64,000 nucleotides of DNA, taken from Cliona cf. orientalis. Lineage: Eukaryota; Porifera; Demospongiae; Clionaida; Clionaidae. The position numbers and the translations under genes are program-made. The notes below the pieces were generated by a model, which was not told the origin of the DNA, did no database searches, and was given only the letters and a program-made list of their open reading frames with translations. The stretch spans positions 10,242,854 to 10,306,853 of the forward strand of contig OZ005689.1 in assembly GCA_963930775.1 (NCBI GenBank), given 5' to 3'. Below, one piece after another: positions 36,001 through 48,350 of the stretch (its first letter is position 1; every line of letters begins with the position of its first letter).

Positions 36001-36866
36001 AATACAACTTCATAATACTTAATTTTTATATTTGCAGTAGTCCACCTCATCACAACCCTCAGCCTATCGAGAAGAACATAATCAACTCCTTTCATCATAA
36101 TAGCTCCGTGCCAAGCATCAAGACGAACTCCTCAAGCCCCACCCCTCAGCCGGACGATCCGCTACTCAAGAAACCAATATATATCAGCCATCAAAAGTAC
36201 CCCAGCGATGCTAGCAGTATCATCAAGCGAGGCCCAACACCATCCACAACGGCAAGCAGTAGCCCGGCTCCTGCTGTAATGAAGGCAGCGTACGAGAGAC
36301 AAATGCAGTCAAAAAACGGAAGAGCATCAAGCATAAGCAGCAGTGTGCAGCACATGGAACAATACTTGCCACCGCAGGGTCAGCAAATTGTAGAGCAGGG
36401 GTGTGGTGAAATTGAAGTCCAGCAGAGTAGTCAAACTGAGTCGGAAAACGTCCACATGCAGATGCAGAGTGAGACCTGTTCGTATCAGCACCATCAGCAC
36501 AATCGTCACCATCATGATAGTCAGCAATTTAGCGATCGTCACAGTCATCAATCTCTCAATATCAGTCAATCAGGCAGCATCCCTCTCTATCGAGTGGGCA
36601 CCTCAACCTCCAACACAAGTGTACCTACCTGCAGCAGTGTGCAGGGGAGCCAGCCCAGTCTTGTCAACGGCAGTGGGCTATATCACCAATTCCCCACCCC
36701 ACACCATCATTCAGGCATCCCTTACCACAGCGGCTATGGGCTCCCAGCACCAGGATCTGTGACAGGACGAGCAGAGGTGGGCATAGTTTGCGAGCAACCA
36801 AGTCACTTAGTAGAAACTGATCTAATCTCGAGCCCACAAAAGAGTCCAACTTTCATTATCGTGTGA
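30096..36866 (+). CDS. Receptor A2: 5'-truncated copy of A1, exons 4-10 intact
   Basis: The exons are 30096-30422, 34255-34548, 34754-35065, 35264-35317, 35410-35568, 35751-35850 and 36038-36866. Their lengths match A1 exons 4-10, except for one codon lost in exon 6, and all remain open (690 residues). The exons encode the Cys-less Ig, two FN3 domains, stalk, TM and tail with the TFIIV end. The signal peptide and first two Ig domains are gone. Unless a new 5' exon is recruited it should not be made as a normal surface receptor, so it may be a pseudogene in progress or an exon donor. Intron 4 has grown from 0.4 to 3.8 kb through transposon insertion. Confidence 0.75.
30725..33984 (-). mobile_element. 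CACTA/EnSpm-like DNA transposon in A2 intron 4, right end missing
   Basis: Comparison with A1 shows a 3.26-kb insertion between gaatttccatgtatgca and agtatcaagcaatgataatg. The left end begins cactgtaaaaaataggttg and contains the small palindrome gttacagtaac. The same start occurs in the element at 38306. No matching cagtg terminus is visible at the right end, so that end appears deleted. A degenerate transposase-like gene runs leftward inside. Confidence 0.7.
31386..33992 (-). pseudogene. Transposase-like gene of the CACTA-like element, fragmentary
   Basis: Minus-strand blocks in order: GNLHPRYRSRTKVIQLAAIC with FIKKYKMKTIM (33992-33798); a Cys-pair segment KPCRQCTG (within 33600-33470); GINYRSAFLSLDYFDLC with LPDVMHDVLEGALQ (about 33410-33150); a block with HHTKFRELYSG and IPKMHYLIHTPR (33087-32659); MRYEAKHSYFKKLAQN and SLTLAKRHQYLQ (32396-32202); and a C-terminal block (31856-31386). 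The MHDxLEG and PKxHYLxHxPR patterns are, from memory, typical of CACTA-type transposases and related animal proteins. The 5' end is missing at the truncated right edge. Some blocks may be true exons, as donors such as cgg|gtaatg are present. Confidence 0.6.
34025..34214. mobile_element. 190-bp MITE with 23-bp TIRs, TA target site
   Basis: The ends are taccgtaaatcgcgaatatt(tcg) and its exact reverse complement, with TA at both borders, as in Tc1/mariner-type insertions. It is absent from the equivalent A1 intron (about 12835), so it entered after the A1/A2 duplication. Confidence 0.8.
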
Positions 36867-38305
36867 AAGTATTTGTCCCTCCGGGCCAGCTACATATGCA
36901 CATACAAACTCTTCTAGTGTATATACTACGAATTTTATAGGGCTCTTGCTTTGTGTGTGCAAATGCTGGCTTAATGAAAGACTATTTATTACATAGGGTA
37001 AGCAGGACTCTGTTGAATGTAACCTTGCAAGCACTGCTCGTTTCCGTGTACATACATTGTGGTGTAGTGTGTACCTGTATCTCGTAACAGTGTGCTGTGA
37101 ATTGTCAGTGTCTTATGGTTACATTGTGGTATACATGTATGTCAACTCGTTTATTTGTTGGTATGTAATGACATGTACGTATACCCAACAGTCCTGTCTT
37201 GTCCTGTTTATTGTTGCGTACTGTTTACATGTTTGTATGACATTGTGCATGTATCATAATATTATAATTATAGATTCTGTTTTGATATGAAACATTTGAT
37301 TCAATATTTACAATGTCATGTCGATTCTTATTTCTCTCCCTCTCTCCCTCTTTCTTTCTCCCTCCATCTTCTCCCTGTCTCATTCCTTGCAGTCTCTTTG
37401 CTCTTACACAACTGTTGGTGGTGATAGTATATCTGAACATGGTAGTCATCATCCATCAATCTGTGACTCTCATTTCCAGACAACAGTATGATTCATCTTT
37501 TCTCATAATAATATTATAGGCAATATTGATATCAAAATTATTCATTAGCATAATCAGACGATTACAGTCACCTTCTGTTGTTCATATCTATTACAATTTT
37601 TATGCTCCTATAATCACTTATAATTTCTATGTTGTAATGATTGCATTCAACATTTGTTATTCTTGTACAATCGTATGTCCTTTTTATATTTCTATTGATT
37701 GTAATACTTAATGATATTGTTTATTTCGTAGACTACAAAACTTAATGCTGTGTAATGCTATTTTCAGCACTATAAGAGTAAGACTAGTGTACTATAATTA
37801 TTTGAACTTCAATTTTGTTTCTGACAAGCATTATAATTTAAGATGTCATCATATTAAAAATGTTGGATCGACCCAGACAATTTCATTACACTTAGACTAA
37901 GCCTGAACTATTATGATAATAATAATACACAGATCTATAGCTAGAGTGCATACCTGTATATTATATGTCTAGAATTGGGGTGAAGATAGATATATACATG
38001 CACATATGCATGGAATACTATTTAACATAAAACAGCCCAACTTCATCCACAAATACTTATTATAGTCACTAGTCTTAAAAGCTGATAAATTAATTATGGA
38101 CTCAATGAAGTCTGATAATGCATGCACAATGTAATTATTATTATGCTTGAAGCAGCAATGTAATATGAATCAAGTTATTATTATGCTCTGTGTGGGAGGG
38201 GTGTGTGAAGAACTCCCTTATTGATGTATCTATGATGGAACCCTTTAGTTTAATACAAATTATATTACTCTAATGCGGCTAACAAAATTCCATAAACAAA
38301 TATTA
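36867..38305. other. 3' flank of A2
   Basis: It is homologous to 15622-17010 behind A1, with small indels, including the CT-rich tract near 37335-37380. Homology fades at about 38290, immediately before the CACTA-like element. No gene is seen. Confidence 0.6.
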
Positions 38306-39437
38306 CACTGTTAGAAAAAAGGTGTTACAGTAACACCTTTAGGGGTGCTAGTAGTATGGTTTATATTCGACACCCTATAGTATGGTGTACAAATTTAGAC
38401 ACACCAGGGGTGCTGCACTAGCACCCAATGGGTGCTAGTTTAGGGTGCTACCACAACACCCTGACTTGTGGTCCTATCCCCTCCCCTCCCCCACCTTGCA
38501 TGCTCTGGATCACTGCAATTTTTTGACCAAAACAGTTCCATAAAATGCAACAAACATTAGTGATACATGTACAAAGATGAACAACATGATACAAGTTACA
38601 GCCAGTGTGACCTACAAACAGTTCCCTACATGAAGTTAGTTCTCCTGTGAAATCATGTACATCTTGATTATCCTGTATTGTAGTAAAGAAATTGCAGCAT
38701 AAACAGATTATAAATAATGCATGTGTATACCTAACATAGAGAGGGAATAGGGAGGGGGGGGGGACAGGGAGAACAAGAAATGGAGAGAGATAGAGAAACG
38801 GAGAGTGAGAGGGAAATGGAGAGAAAGAGAGAAGAGTGAAAGAGAGTGAAATGGAGAGAGAGAGAATGGAGAGAGCAGAGAAAGAGAAATGTGGAGAGAG
38901 AGAAGGAGGGATGCATGCAAAATAATGCTTACCAATTCAGAATCATGCACACTTGATCATGAGTCACCATGTCTTGTTCATACACGGTACCTGTAGTAAA
39001 ATGCACAAGAGATAATCACAAGCTAATTAAAGAGTGGAGGGTGCATGCTTACCAATTCATTCATCATGTTAGAAAGGAGGGAGCATGCCAGTACTAGTTC
39101 AGAATCACAACTGAGTCACCATGCTCATGTACTTGTTACCTGTAGTAAAATCTATGAAAGACTATTACACTGTGGTGTAAGAGAGAAGAGAAGAGAGAGG
39201 GAGAGGATCAGAGAAAGAGAGAGGGAGAGAGAGGTGGCATGCAAATACCTACCAATTCAGAATTGCAATTGAATGACATGTCTTGTTTATACAAGGTACC
39301 TGTAGTAAAATGCACAAGAGATAATCACAAGGTAAAGATCGGGAGGAGGATGCATGCCTACCAATTATTACGAGTGATTCACAATTAATGTATTGTTCAT
39401 ATATTGTGGTACCTGTAGTTGTGATTTTCAATGTTTG

Positions 39438-39519
<82 letters not shown>

Positions 39520-39653
39520 AAACAGTGTACCTTTTACAGCAAACAAAAATAGTATGAAGGCTATACTTTTATCGTGGTGGGGTGTTACAGCAGCACCCTG
39601 CTAATCAAGCTACAAACATGGGGTGCTGGGATAGCACCCCATTTTTAACAGTG
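38306..39653. mobile_element. Nonautonomous CACTA-like element, 1.35 kb
   Basis: It starts cactgttagaaaaaaggtgt and ends in the inverted form (acccc atttttaacagtg). The subterminal regions are full of ggtgct/agcacc repeats, and the left end holds the same gttacagtaac palindrome as the element at 30725. The interior has about four diverged units, roughly 110-180 bp apart, around taccaattcagaat...ggtacctgtagtaaaat (near 38930, 39050, 39250 and 39360), separated by GA-rich tracts. No transposase is present. Confidence 0.7.
39443..39516. repeat. Perfect (GA)n microsatellite
   Basis: About 37 uninterrupted GA units inside the CACTA-like element. Less perfect GA tracts lie at about 38750-38905 and 39178-39235 in the same element. 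Confidence 0.95.
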
Positions 39654-41336
39654 TTGGTACACAGGTTCAACATTTTGTCCTCTATGCCCAGTGGGTTCAA
39701 ATTATAATCAACTTATGTGGAGTTGTTACAGTTTTATGGCTTCACCAATGAAGTGATATTCAAAAAAAAAAGCTTTAGATAAATACAGGAGAACCAATAT
39801 GAGATACACAACCACATGTGGTGCCAATGTAGGTCTACTTTGGTAGAAGATTCACAGTAAGTTTCAAGTAAATAGCCTTAGTACTTCTTGAGAAAATTCA
39901 AATTTTGTGTATTTTTGGCAGCCATTTTGTTGTCATTTGCTTTAGATCCATATAAGGAAATTCCTTTGGTGTAGGGGCACTCACTGTAGGGTATGTTAGA
40001 TAGGTCCCTAAAGTTTATGTATGTCAAATCTGAACTCTTAATTCTAAGTATAAAGCAAGATATGGGTCAAAGTATTCAAAAAACATTCAAAAATTTGAAA
40101 AATCGGAAGTACCTACCAAAACAAAATGGTGGATAATTAGAGTGGGTGTGTCAAAAGTTATTAAGTTTGACCTCAGATGTGATCCTAAAAGGATGTGCTG
40201 CTAGTTTTAGGCCTCAACTAGGATCAGTAAGCAAAAATATGGGATTTCATTTTTGGCCCTTTCTAAAAAGTTTGGCTGTCTTTGCTTGGAGCACTGTATT
40301 TGGATAGGGGGCTGATGTGAGTGCATGAGCAGATGTTATTATAATTATTATATACCCCCGGTACTGTGAAATCATCAAATCCAGGGGGTCTGGGGGCATA
40401 TACTCAAGTTCTCCTAGGAAAATTTGAATGTTCTAAGATCAATTCTGGCACATTCTGACAGTGAGCCAAATGGTATATCTTTTAGTAATCAAACCACCAA
40501 AATAAAAGGCATTGTATACAAAAATTGGATATGTAGCTAAAGTGAATTTTGGAATCTTTGATAGGTTTGAATGTTACCTATTTACCCTGCAGAATGTATG
40601 AGAAAGGGATTTAGCAATGCTCATTACATACTAGATAGGTAGGTAGGTAGGTATAGGTAGGTAAGAATGCATGACGTGGGTGAGCATATTGAGGGTGTGT
40701 CCCCCAGCCCCCCGCCCTGCTTCTTACGCCAGTGAGTTACTCGTACCATTATGTACCAAGAGTGGCAGCCCCAGACCACTATTAACATCAATTCGGTCTG
40801 CTCCTCCAGGCCCAGTGGGTTGAGGTATATAGCAAATTTAAGGCCTAGTTCAACAGATGCTAAAATCTCCGAAGATTGAAATCTTGCCCAAAGAACAATA
40901 ATATTAATGTATATGTCTGAAATAGGGAAATTCCCAACACTTTGCATAAACCACATGTACAGGGGGATCCCAGTTCACTGACCGCCAAAGGGGAACCCCC
41001 ACTTCAAATCATTACTGTAGGGAGGTTCTGCTTCAAAAGAAATAATACACACAACACAAAGGGAAACTTGTACTTTGTGAAGCAAAGGGAAATCCCATCT
41101 CAGGTGGATCTATAAAAGTGTGAATGCACACAATAGATTCAGGTGCTAGAAAGTATATGTACACTAGCTCTATTGATGACCATTGATTAGCCACATAATT
41201 ATACATTAAATTTTGTTGTATACTTAGCACTCTTCCCAATAGACTCTGCAATAACAACATAGCTGATATTGCACATGAAGTGATGTTGCATATGCAACAT
41301 ATTTTGCCTTAGGCAAGATGCAACAAATCAGTTGAT
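39654..41336. other. Non-coding spacer
   Basis: No exon or RNA gene is recognised. The longest frame is 110 codons, low in complexity and without domain features. A short aggt tandem repeat lies at about 40634-40662. Confidence 0.5.
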
Positions 41337-41452
41337 ACATGGGTAACTGGTAAACACAAGTTATGTTACCCTTGATGTTGCACTCGGGCTCTGCCCTTGT
41401 GACAACATCAATCCCTTGTGCGACATAATTTGTGTTCACCAGTTACCCATGT
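41337..41452. repeat. Foldback element, 30-bp arms
   Basis: Arms 41337-41366 (acatgggtaactggtaaaca...) and 41423-41452 are reverse complements with three mismatches, around a 56-bp loop. A one-gene explanation is lacking. It looks like a small foldback MITE. Confidence 0.75.
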
Positions 41453-41560
41453 GTCAGCTATAACATATATATATAGTCCAATGATAAAATTAATGATATC
41501 CTATGGAGCTATATCATGTACATTGTACATTAATTTACTCCAATCAATGTGATTACTATA

Positions 41561-41877
41561 CAGGGGAGGCGGAACAGGGGGGGCAGGGGGGGCAATCGCC
41601 CCCCCAAAGTTAAGATCAGTGGGCCTTGCCCCCCCAAACTGGATGGCTATAGTTAGACCTACATTATTATTATGATGCATGTACACTGTATTTCTGGCAT
41701 CTCACCTACTATCATCAATTCAAGTTCGTTGAACCAAAATTCTAAATTATGAAGGCGGACCTAACTAGCTAGCTACAAGCTCTGTTTACTGAACTGTACT
41801 AAATATATGACATTTTTTAATAAAACATGTGGGTGCCTGACTGCCCCCCCAAACTGACCTACCCTCAGCCGCCCCTG
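41561..41877. mobile_element. hAT-like MITE with 5-bp target duplication
   Basis: The left end is caggggaggcgga and the right end tcagccgcccctg, with G/C homopolymer runs just inside. Both sides are flanked by CTATA. It has the same layout as 19637-19821 and 50973-51202. Confidence 0.6.
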
Positions 41878-42249
41878 CTATATAGATAGCGGCAATTATC
41901 ACGGATTATATTAGTCAAATTAAGTGCTCCACTGGTGACATCATATGAGATTTACAGTGAAAGGAAAATATATAGCATGTTCTAGAATCAAGATCCTACC
42001 CTCACCTGGAAGGTAGAGGACATTAAAACTTAATAATTCCCTCATTTTTACAAGTAATCATTTCATTTTACCTTTGGTAATCATCTAATCAAAATATAGT
42101 GACTTTAACATATTAGTCTCAGCTGTTCATACTGAATTAAACATCCTATAACGTCAATAGAGTAATTGATGCATTCTAGAATAGAATTATGGTAATTCTT
42201 GCTGAGCTAGTGGCGGGTTAATTAGTTGCTAATAACTAATTATTACGTC

Positions 42250-42868
42250 ATTCTTCATAATTTTTCATAATGTCATGTCTGGCACCAATTCAGTTGCCTT
42301 CCTTTGATGTATGAACCCTTGACCATCTCCCCAGTAGCTGCACAGTGTAATGGTGCATGTGGTAAAAGGTCGTCAATAGAATGCGTACACATCGATCGAT
42401 GCTGGCCCCATAAATCATGGAGATGGCGTCTAAGATCGACTCTCAACCTTGGTAGCGACAGGTTTCGATGCTTCAATCACAGAGACGAACTCGACAGCAC
42501 AGTATTCCTTCCGAACATCGGGTTGGTCACGGTTGCTGCAGTCTCGCGCGGGCCAGCCCCTTGTGACAATGATGCGTGCTATATATAGCACAAGGCTATC
42601 CACGGCATTACGTAAGCCAAGAAAACACGTGAAGTTCAACCAACAGCACTTCTCAGAGAAAGTAGCGCTCAGCTTGTAATCTATTCGCTGGATACACGCC
42701 TACATATTTACGGACTTTCAAGTCCCAGAAAGGCTCCAGCGAGGCCCTGGGTTTTTTCATAATTACCTCATAGGTTGCATCATAATTTCATCATAGATTA
42801 CACCACAATTACCTCATAACCACAGAAAAGTAAATTGCTACTGGGGAGATAATGAACAACTCAGAGAC
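42250..42868. other. GC-richer segment, coding status unresolved
   Basis: At 42300-42680 the base composition rises and frames of 60-94 codons are open on both strands, but none has a domain I recognise. It is followed by clustered 'catcataatttcatcata' repeats (42755-42835), which reappear at 43160-43240. It may belong to the TIR element that begins at 42869. Confidence 0.3.
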
Positions 42869-43286
42869 TACGTCCAGAGTCCCTCATGGATACGCCGCCA
42901 TAAATTCGAACTGGGACACATCGACAAACTGCGCATGCTCCGTATACGCGTACAATATTGGGGCGCGCAGCTTGAGCCGGTTGACCTTCACCTGCCATGT
43001 GCTCGACTGAATAGGGAAATCCCCCCGAGTGCGAGCTCGCCAAAGAAAGCGAACCGAGAAAATCGCCATATCTCATCGATAGTCCACGATGTCTTCTACG
43101 CTAGGTTTGAATTCTGGGTCCCAACACCCTGTCATGTGAGCTAAACTTTTTGAAACAGTTTCACAGCAATTACATCATAGGTTTCATCATAAATTTCATC
43201 ATAGATTTCATCATCATTTCATCATAATTTCATTATAGCGAGAGCCGAATTCTTTGTTTCTATAGCTAATTGGGACTCTGGACGTA
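42869..43286. mobile_element. TIR element, 418 bp, with perfect 15-bp ends
   Basis: The ends are tacgtccagagtccc and gggactctggacgta. The interior is unusually GC-rich (gcgcgcagcttgagccggtt region) and includes a 61-codon minus-strand frame of no recognised function. No clear target duplication can be assigned. Confidence 0.6.
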
Positions 43287-43574
43287 ACGTAATAATTAAG
43301 CTGAAAAGGATCAGAGGTACTGATATCAACCTACACGTGTATGCTACATGGGTGCAGTGATGACTGCTCCATATTTATTCCAAATTCCTCACTTGCAATC
43401 CTATGAACTCCATGTCTGTCGGACAGTCCCCCCCTCTCTCTCATTTTGAGTCTCCCTCCCTCCCTCTCTCTCTCTCTCTCTCTCTTGCTCCTTGTATGCT
43501 TATAATAATAATAATATTATGCAGACACATCCTAGTTAGGGAGACATCTTATAACTTCTATTATATACACATAC

Positions 43575-45866
43575 ATGACCTTCTGTAGCATATACACACT
43601 AATACTATTTCGTAAGGATAGAAACCGACACGGTGGCGGTGTATTAATTTACGTATCAGATGCATTACAATGTAAAAGGCTGAATGTAAGGGCTTGTGAA
43701 GACCTAGAAATACTATCGATTATTGTGCATAATGAGCATTCAAAATTGGGCATTTCTTTGTTTTATCGACCACCCAATTCAGCTAATGATTTGCTCACGT
43801 CCCTTGCTCTATATCTTGAAAGGATCGATTTGTCTCAATTCTCAAACTTTATGTTGCTGGGTGACTTCAATATTGACTAGTCCAATCCATCACATCCTTT
43901 GTTTAACAAACTGAATCACATAGCAACCACTTTTGGTCTAGAACAAATTGTAAGAGAGCCAACTCATGTCCATCACAACCATTCACTGTCTAGAATTGAT
44001 TTAGTGTTTATATCTAATGCTCAGCTGGCCAATTCATGCTCCACTGTCCCTCCTTTGTCTAACTCCGACCACAATGGAATATTGATCCAGATGCAGTGGA
44101 AACAGTCGGGAAGCAGCAATTGTCCGAATAATTCTAAAGGGCGCACTGTCTGGATATATAATCATGCTGACTGGGATAGAGCAAATGAACTCATCGAGAA
44201 CTGTGATTGGGATGCACTCCAGGGAAAAGATATTAACGAGTCGTGGTCCAACTGGACCAGGTGTGGAAAATTCTTGCTAATAATGGAAGAATGTATACCA
44301 AAGAAAGTACTCCCTCAGCGCAGGAATATTCCCTGGCTCTCTAAAACTATAGTACAATCGATGAGAAAAAGGAACAATCTGTATAAAAGAGCAAAGAAGT
44401 TGGGAAGCTTTTGTCAGTACAAGAAGATTAGAAACAAAACCACGGCAATGTTGAGAGAAGCCAAGAAAAGATATTTTGAGAAACTAAACCCGAAGAAGCC
44501 TAAAGAATTCTGGAGAGCTATGAAATATTTGAAGAAAAAAGGATCCACTATACCATCCCTAACGAATAGCACAGGTCAGACGGCCACTAGTGGCTCTGAC
44601 AAGGCTAATATGCTTAATGAATTCTTCAGTCAATGCTTCAATCAGTCCTTCCCCCCTCTGGCAAAGGAAGATGAACAGTTCATTTCATCCGGTTCGTCGG
44701 CGCACCACTGCCCAACCATTTCAGCTCTCTTGTCAACTGTACACCAATGGTTTAAACTTTTGGAAGACGGCAAGGATGTGTGTGCAGTCTTTTTAGACTT
44801 TAGGAAAGCATTTGACTCTGTGCCTCATATTCCTCTTATTGAAAAGTTACAACGTATAGATTTGGATGAACAGTTAATATTATGGATTAAGAGCTATCTC
44901 TCACAGAGAATCCAAAGTGTCGCAGTAGACGGAGCAACATCAAGTCCTAGATCCGTGATATCCGGTGTACCACAGGGTTCTGTGTTAGGCCCTCTTTTAT
45001 TCTTGATCTATATATAATATATAAATGATATTACTACCATCTCTCTTTCACCACTTTCTCAGTGTGTTCTTTATGCAGATGATGTCCTACTTTATCGATT
45101 AATTGCTAGTCCACAGGATGCTAGAGCCATCCAACATGACATAGAAGAAGTAGAACAGTGGGCAAGTTCCAATTATCTAAAACTTAATGCCACCAAGTGC
45201 AAGTACATGATAATATCGAGGAAACCCAGTGTGTCCTATATGTTCACCTTTTATTTGAATGGAGTTCCATTGGAAAGAGTTGAAAATTTTAAGTACCTTG
45301 GAGTTCTCTTGAGGAGCAACCTAAGCTGGTCAGACCATATAGCTATGGTTTGTTCAAAAGTTAGGAAACTGCTTGGTCTGCTGTATCGACAATTTTATAA
45401 TCATGCTACACCCAGCACAATGAAGCAGCTGTATCTCTCACTCGTTAGGCCGCATCTAGAGTATGCAGCCCCTTTATGGGATCCTTACCTCCAAAAAGAC
45501 GTTGATGCATTGGAAGGGGTACAAAAGTTTGCCATGAAACTTATTACTCGCAAGTGGGACCAGGGCTATATACACAGCTTATGCAAATGGTCGACTTACC
45601 ATCTTTACAGCATCGTCGATTGCATTTAAAATTACAGCACATGTTTCGTATTATTCATGGTCTGTGTGATTTCCCCTCGATCTTTCAAGAGACTACAAGT
45701 TATTGTGTGAGGCGTGCAAGATCACACCTGCTACATCAGCCATTTGCGAGAACAAATGCATTCTTTTATTCGTTTGTACCGAGTGGTGCAACTGCATGGA
45801 ACCACCTCACTGAGCAGCAAGTTACTGCGAGCAGCTTACAGGCTTTTAAAGGGCTACTGCACTAAC
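43575..45866 (+). pseudogene. Jockey/CR1-like non-LTR retrotransposon, inactivated
   Basis: The 5' part is the end of an APE-type endonuclease (RHGGGVLIYVSDAL, GDFNID, then SNSDHNGI). Next comes reverse transcriptase with FLDFRKAFDSV, GVPQGSVLGPLLF and YADD, and the C-terminal LRPHLEYAAPLWDPY type segment. The start is missing. Breaks visible: a TAG at 43878-43880; an apparent in-frame loss between SSAHHCP and TISALLSTVHQW (about 44710) of the segment that normally precedes the RT core; a 9-nt gain holding TAA at 45015-45017; and a frameshift near 45570, after which the C-terminus continues in another frame to 45865. Confidence 0.85.
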
Positions 45867-46935
45867 TATTATTCACTTTATCATTATTTATACATGTACA
45901 TTCTTCATTTGTGTATACTGTATCCTATTTATATTATTATAATTATAACTTTTGTATCGTTATTTTATTTATGGGGTGTACACACGATTAGCTATTTTTT
46001 GTGTCAGCTATTGTGCATCCTTTGCTATGCAAGAAGTATTATAGACAAAAAAATTATACACTAAGTAGAAAAAAAAAGCAAATTTAAATAAAATAGCTAT
46101 GCACTATTAAAACACATAATAATTATCACAATGCAAATTACTGTGGCATTGCTGATATTTTTCTGGCCTCGTCCCCAGGCTCCCCAATCTTTTTCAACGC
46201 ATGCGTTGAAAAAGATTGGGGAGCCTGGGGACAAGGCCAATAATTTTCTACTTTGGATGCAGGTGTTCTTGAAAAAAAAAGCAAATTTAAATAATCTAAT
46301 TCATGGGGGGTTTGGGAGCACTTGGGGGGATAATTTTTACATGGGCACGCAGAATGGGTCGAAACTAGAGATTTGATCCTGGGGAATTTTGATTCGCACC
46401 TTAGAATTAAAGTTATGGCCCTTTGAAGTTTTCCCATATGTTTGTATAGGAAGCCATGTATTTGCAATGTTTTCCGCCCACGCGCTACGTGAGGGGCGGG
46501 GCCTCGCGCGCACATCAACGTGACGACCATTACCCACTTTGCTCAAAATTGATGTACAGGCTGCCTGCTTGCATTGTATGGCTCTCTTATGCATCCAGCT
46601 CGAATATATGGTGGTTTTTGGACAATTTTTTTTCTGCTTAGTGTCTGGTCTCCTTGAAAAAAAAAAAATAATGATTGTGTTAACCTACCATCTTAGTATT
46701 TAATTACTTTTCATGGAGAGAATTAGGGACAGATAACCTGTGTGCTTCTGCAACATCCAAAAATTTATGGCTACTATATATAGCCGATCTACTCTCTAAT
46801 AGACATGTACCACCTCAGCCTAAGGTGCAATAATTTTCATGCTCTATTTAAAATTAATGTGCCCGCCCATAATATTATGTCCCTGTACTTTTGTGTACAA
46901 TATTTGCATGCCACGTTGTCACAAGCCCTAATTAT
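45867..46935. other. Spacer with a hairpin; no gene
   Basis: AT-rich DNA after the retrotransposon, then the hairpin at 46165-46238. A GC-richer patch follows (46480-46530) in which the minus strand is open for 130 codons, but without recognisable features. Confidence 0.45.
46165..46238. repeat. Foldback hairpin, 37-bp arms, no loop
   Basis: The arms run from ggcctcgtccccaggctccc outward-in to a central palindrome aacgcatgcgtt. The only mismatch is one C/T pair. The outer sequence gcctcgt(c/a)cccaggc is shared with the hairpin at 58231-58329, and a single arm (ccttgtccccaggctcc) lies near 56886. Confidence 0.9.
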
Positions 46936-47321
46936 CACAGGAAAATATCTCCACAACACAACTGTTGCATTACTTAATTCACAATCATTTTGGGAACATT
47001 GTAAACTCTTCACAACGGTTGTAATTCCAAAATGCATCAAATTACAACAAAAGCACAACATTAGGGTAGTTAATGAATCATTATTAATGGTTATTAGTAG
47101 TTTATACCTAATTTCACAACCGTTGCACAACAGGTTCACAACCGTTGTGTTTAATAACACAATGCTTTTGCAACGACCCAACATTTAGGCCAAAACACAA
47201 CCGTTGCAAACGGTACAATCTTTGTCGTACCATGATGTTGTGAAAGTATTGTGATTAGACCGAATTCACAACAAATTACAAGGAATCTGCAACAATTGTG
47301 TTGTGAAGATTTTTTCCTGTG
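46936..47321. mobile_element. MITE with about 34-bp TIRs and TAT target duplication
   Basis: The ends are cacaggaaaatatctccaca... and, inverted, cacaggaaaaaatcttcaca..., both continuing acacaa(c/t)tgttgca. The interior holds many copies of cacaaccgttg/caacggttgtg in both orientations. TAT flanks both sides. The CAC start, 3-bp duplication and subterminal repeats suggest a CACTA-type element. Confidence 0.7.
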
Positions 47322-48058
47322 TATATCGTGCTCAAATGGAGGGTCATCCAGCTCTCATAATTAATTCTTTTATAGGTGGGTTAATTAGAATGTGTACTGA
47401 GACTGTATACAAGTTGTCAGATCATGGCCAACTATGCCCACACATTTCTTTATAATAATAGAGCCTGAGAGGTATCATATGATAGCCATAACACCATCTG
47501 CAAAGCATATATGTTGCAGATTGATCTAGAGTTAATGAAGACAGTGGTCATCTTGGGAAAATCCTTATGCGTATGTCATGAATAACAGTAGTCATATCGA
47601 CGACCTTTACCACATAACGTTTTCTCTGTGTGGTATTAAATCTGCATCATAATCATCAGTGAATGAGAGCTGTTCATATTAATCATAGGAAGAGAAATAG
47701 GGCGAGCAGAGGGGGCTCAAGCCCCATCCACTAACTTTGAAAGATCGGGGGCTGATGTCGACAGTGAACCCTGTCAAAAGATCTTGTGCACTTAAAGAAG
47801 CCTCAGTCTGCCAGCCCTGCTTTTATATGCTTAAAATCAACAGCTAGAGCCTGCAAAGGCCCTGCATGGGGATCAGAGTCATCAAACATTACACACAAGA
47901 GTAAATAAGTGGTCTAATAATATGGCCCTGGCAGAATCATTAATGGGCTATTCCAGTTAATAAAGATACACCCCCATGGAAGAACACTATCACGTTTCCC
48001 CCCATGACAATAATTAAAACCACCTAAACACCCTCAAGACTAATTTATGGGCACTCTT

Positions 48059-48350
48059 ACCCTGATGACAACTTAATTGAAGCCACTTCACCCCTCAAGA
48101 CATCATTATGAATACACTGGGTACCCTCCGGACTAATTATGGGTATATATATTATTATACATTTACCCTCATGACAACTTAATTAAAGCCACTCCCCCCT
48201 CCCCCCAAGACGTCATAATGACTACACTGGGTACCCTCCGGACTAATTATGGGTACATTAACTTTACCCTGATGACAACTTATAATTAATTGAACCCCCA
48301 AGATGTCATAATGAATACACTGGATACCTTCCGGACTAATTATTATTAAT
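48059..48350. repeat. Minisatellite, three units of about 100-105 bp
   Basis: Units start at about 48059, 48163 and 48265 with taccct(g/c)atgacaactta and end in ctccggactaattatgggta. A partial unit precedes them (from 48000). It lies just inside the left 46-bp inverted repeat. Confidence 0.8.

Noticed and set aside
38708-38950. Ser/Leu/Phe-rich frames
   Set aside because: They arise from GA/CT microsatellites inside the CACTA-like element.
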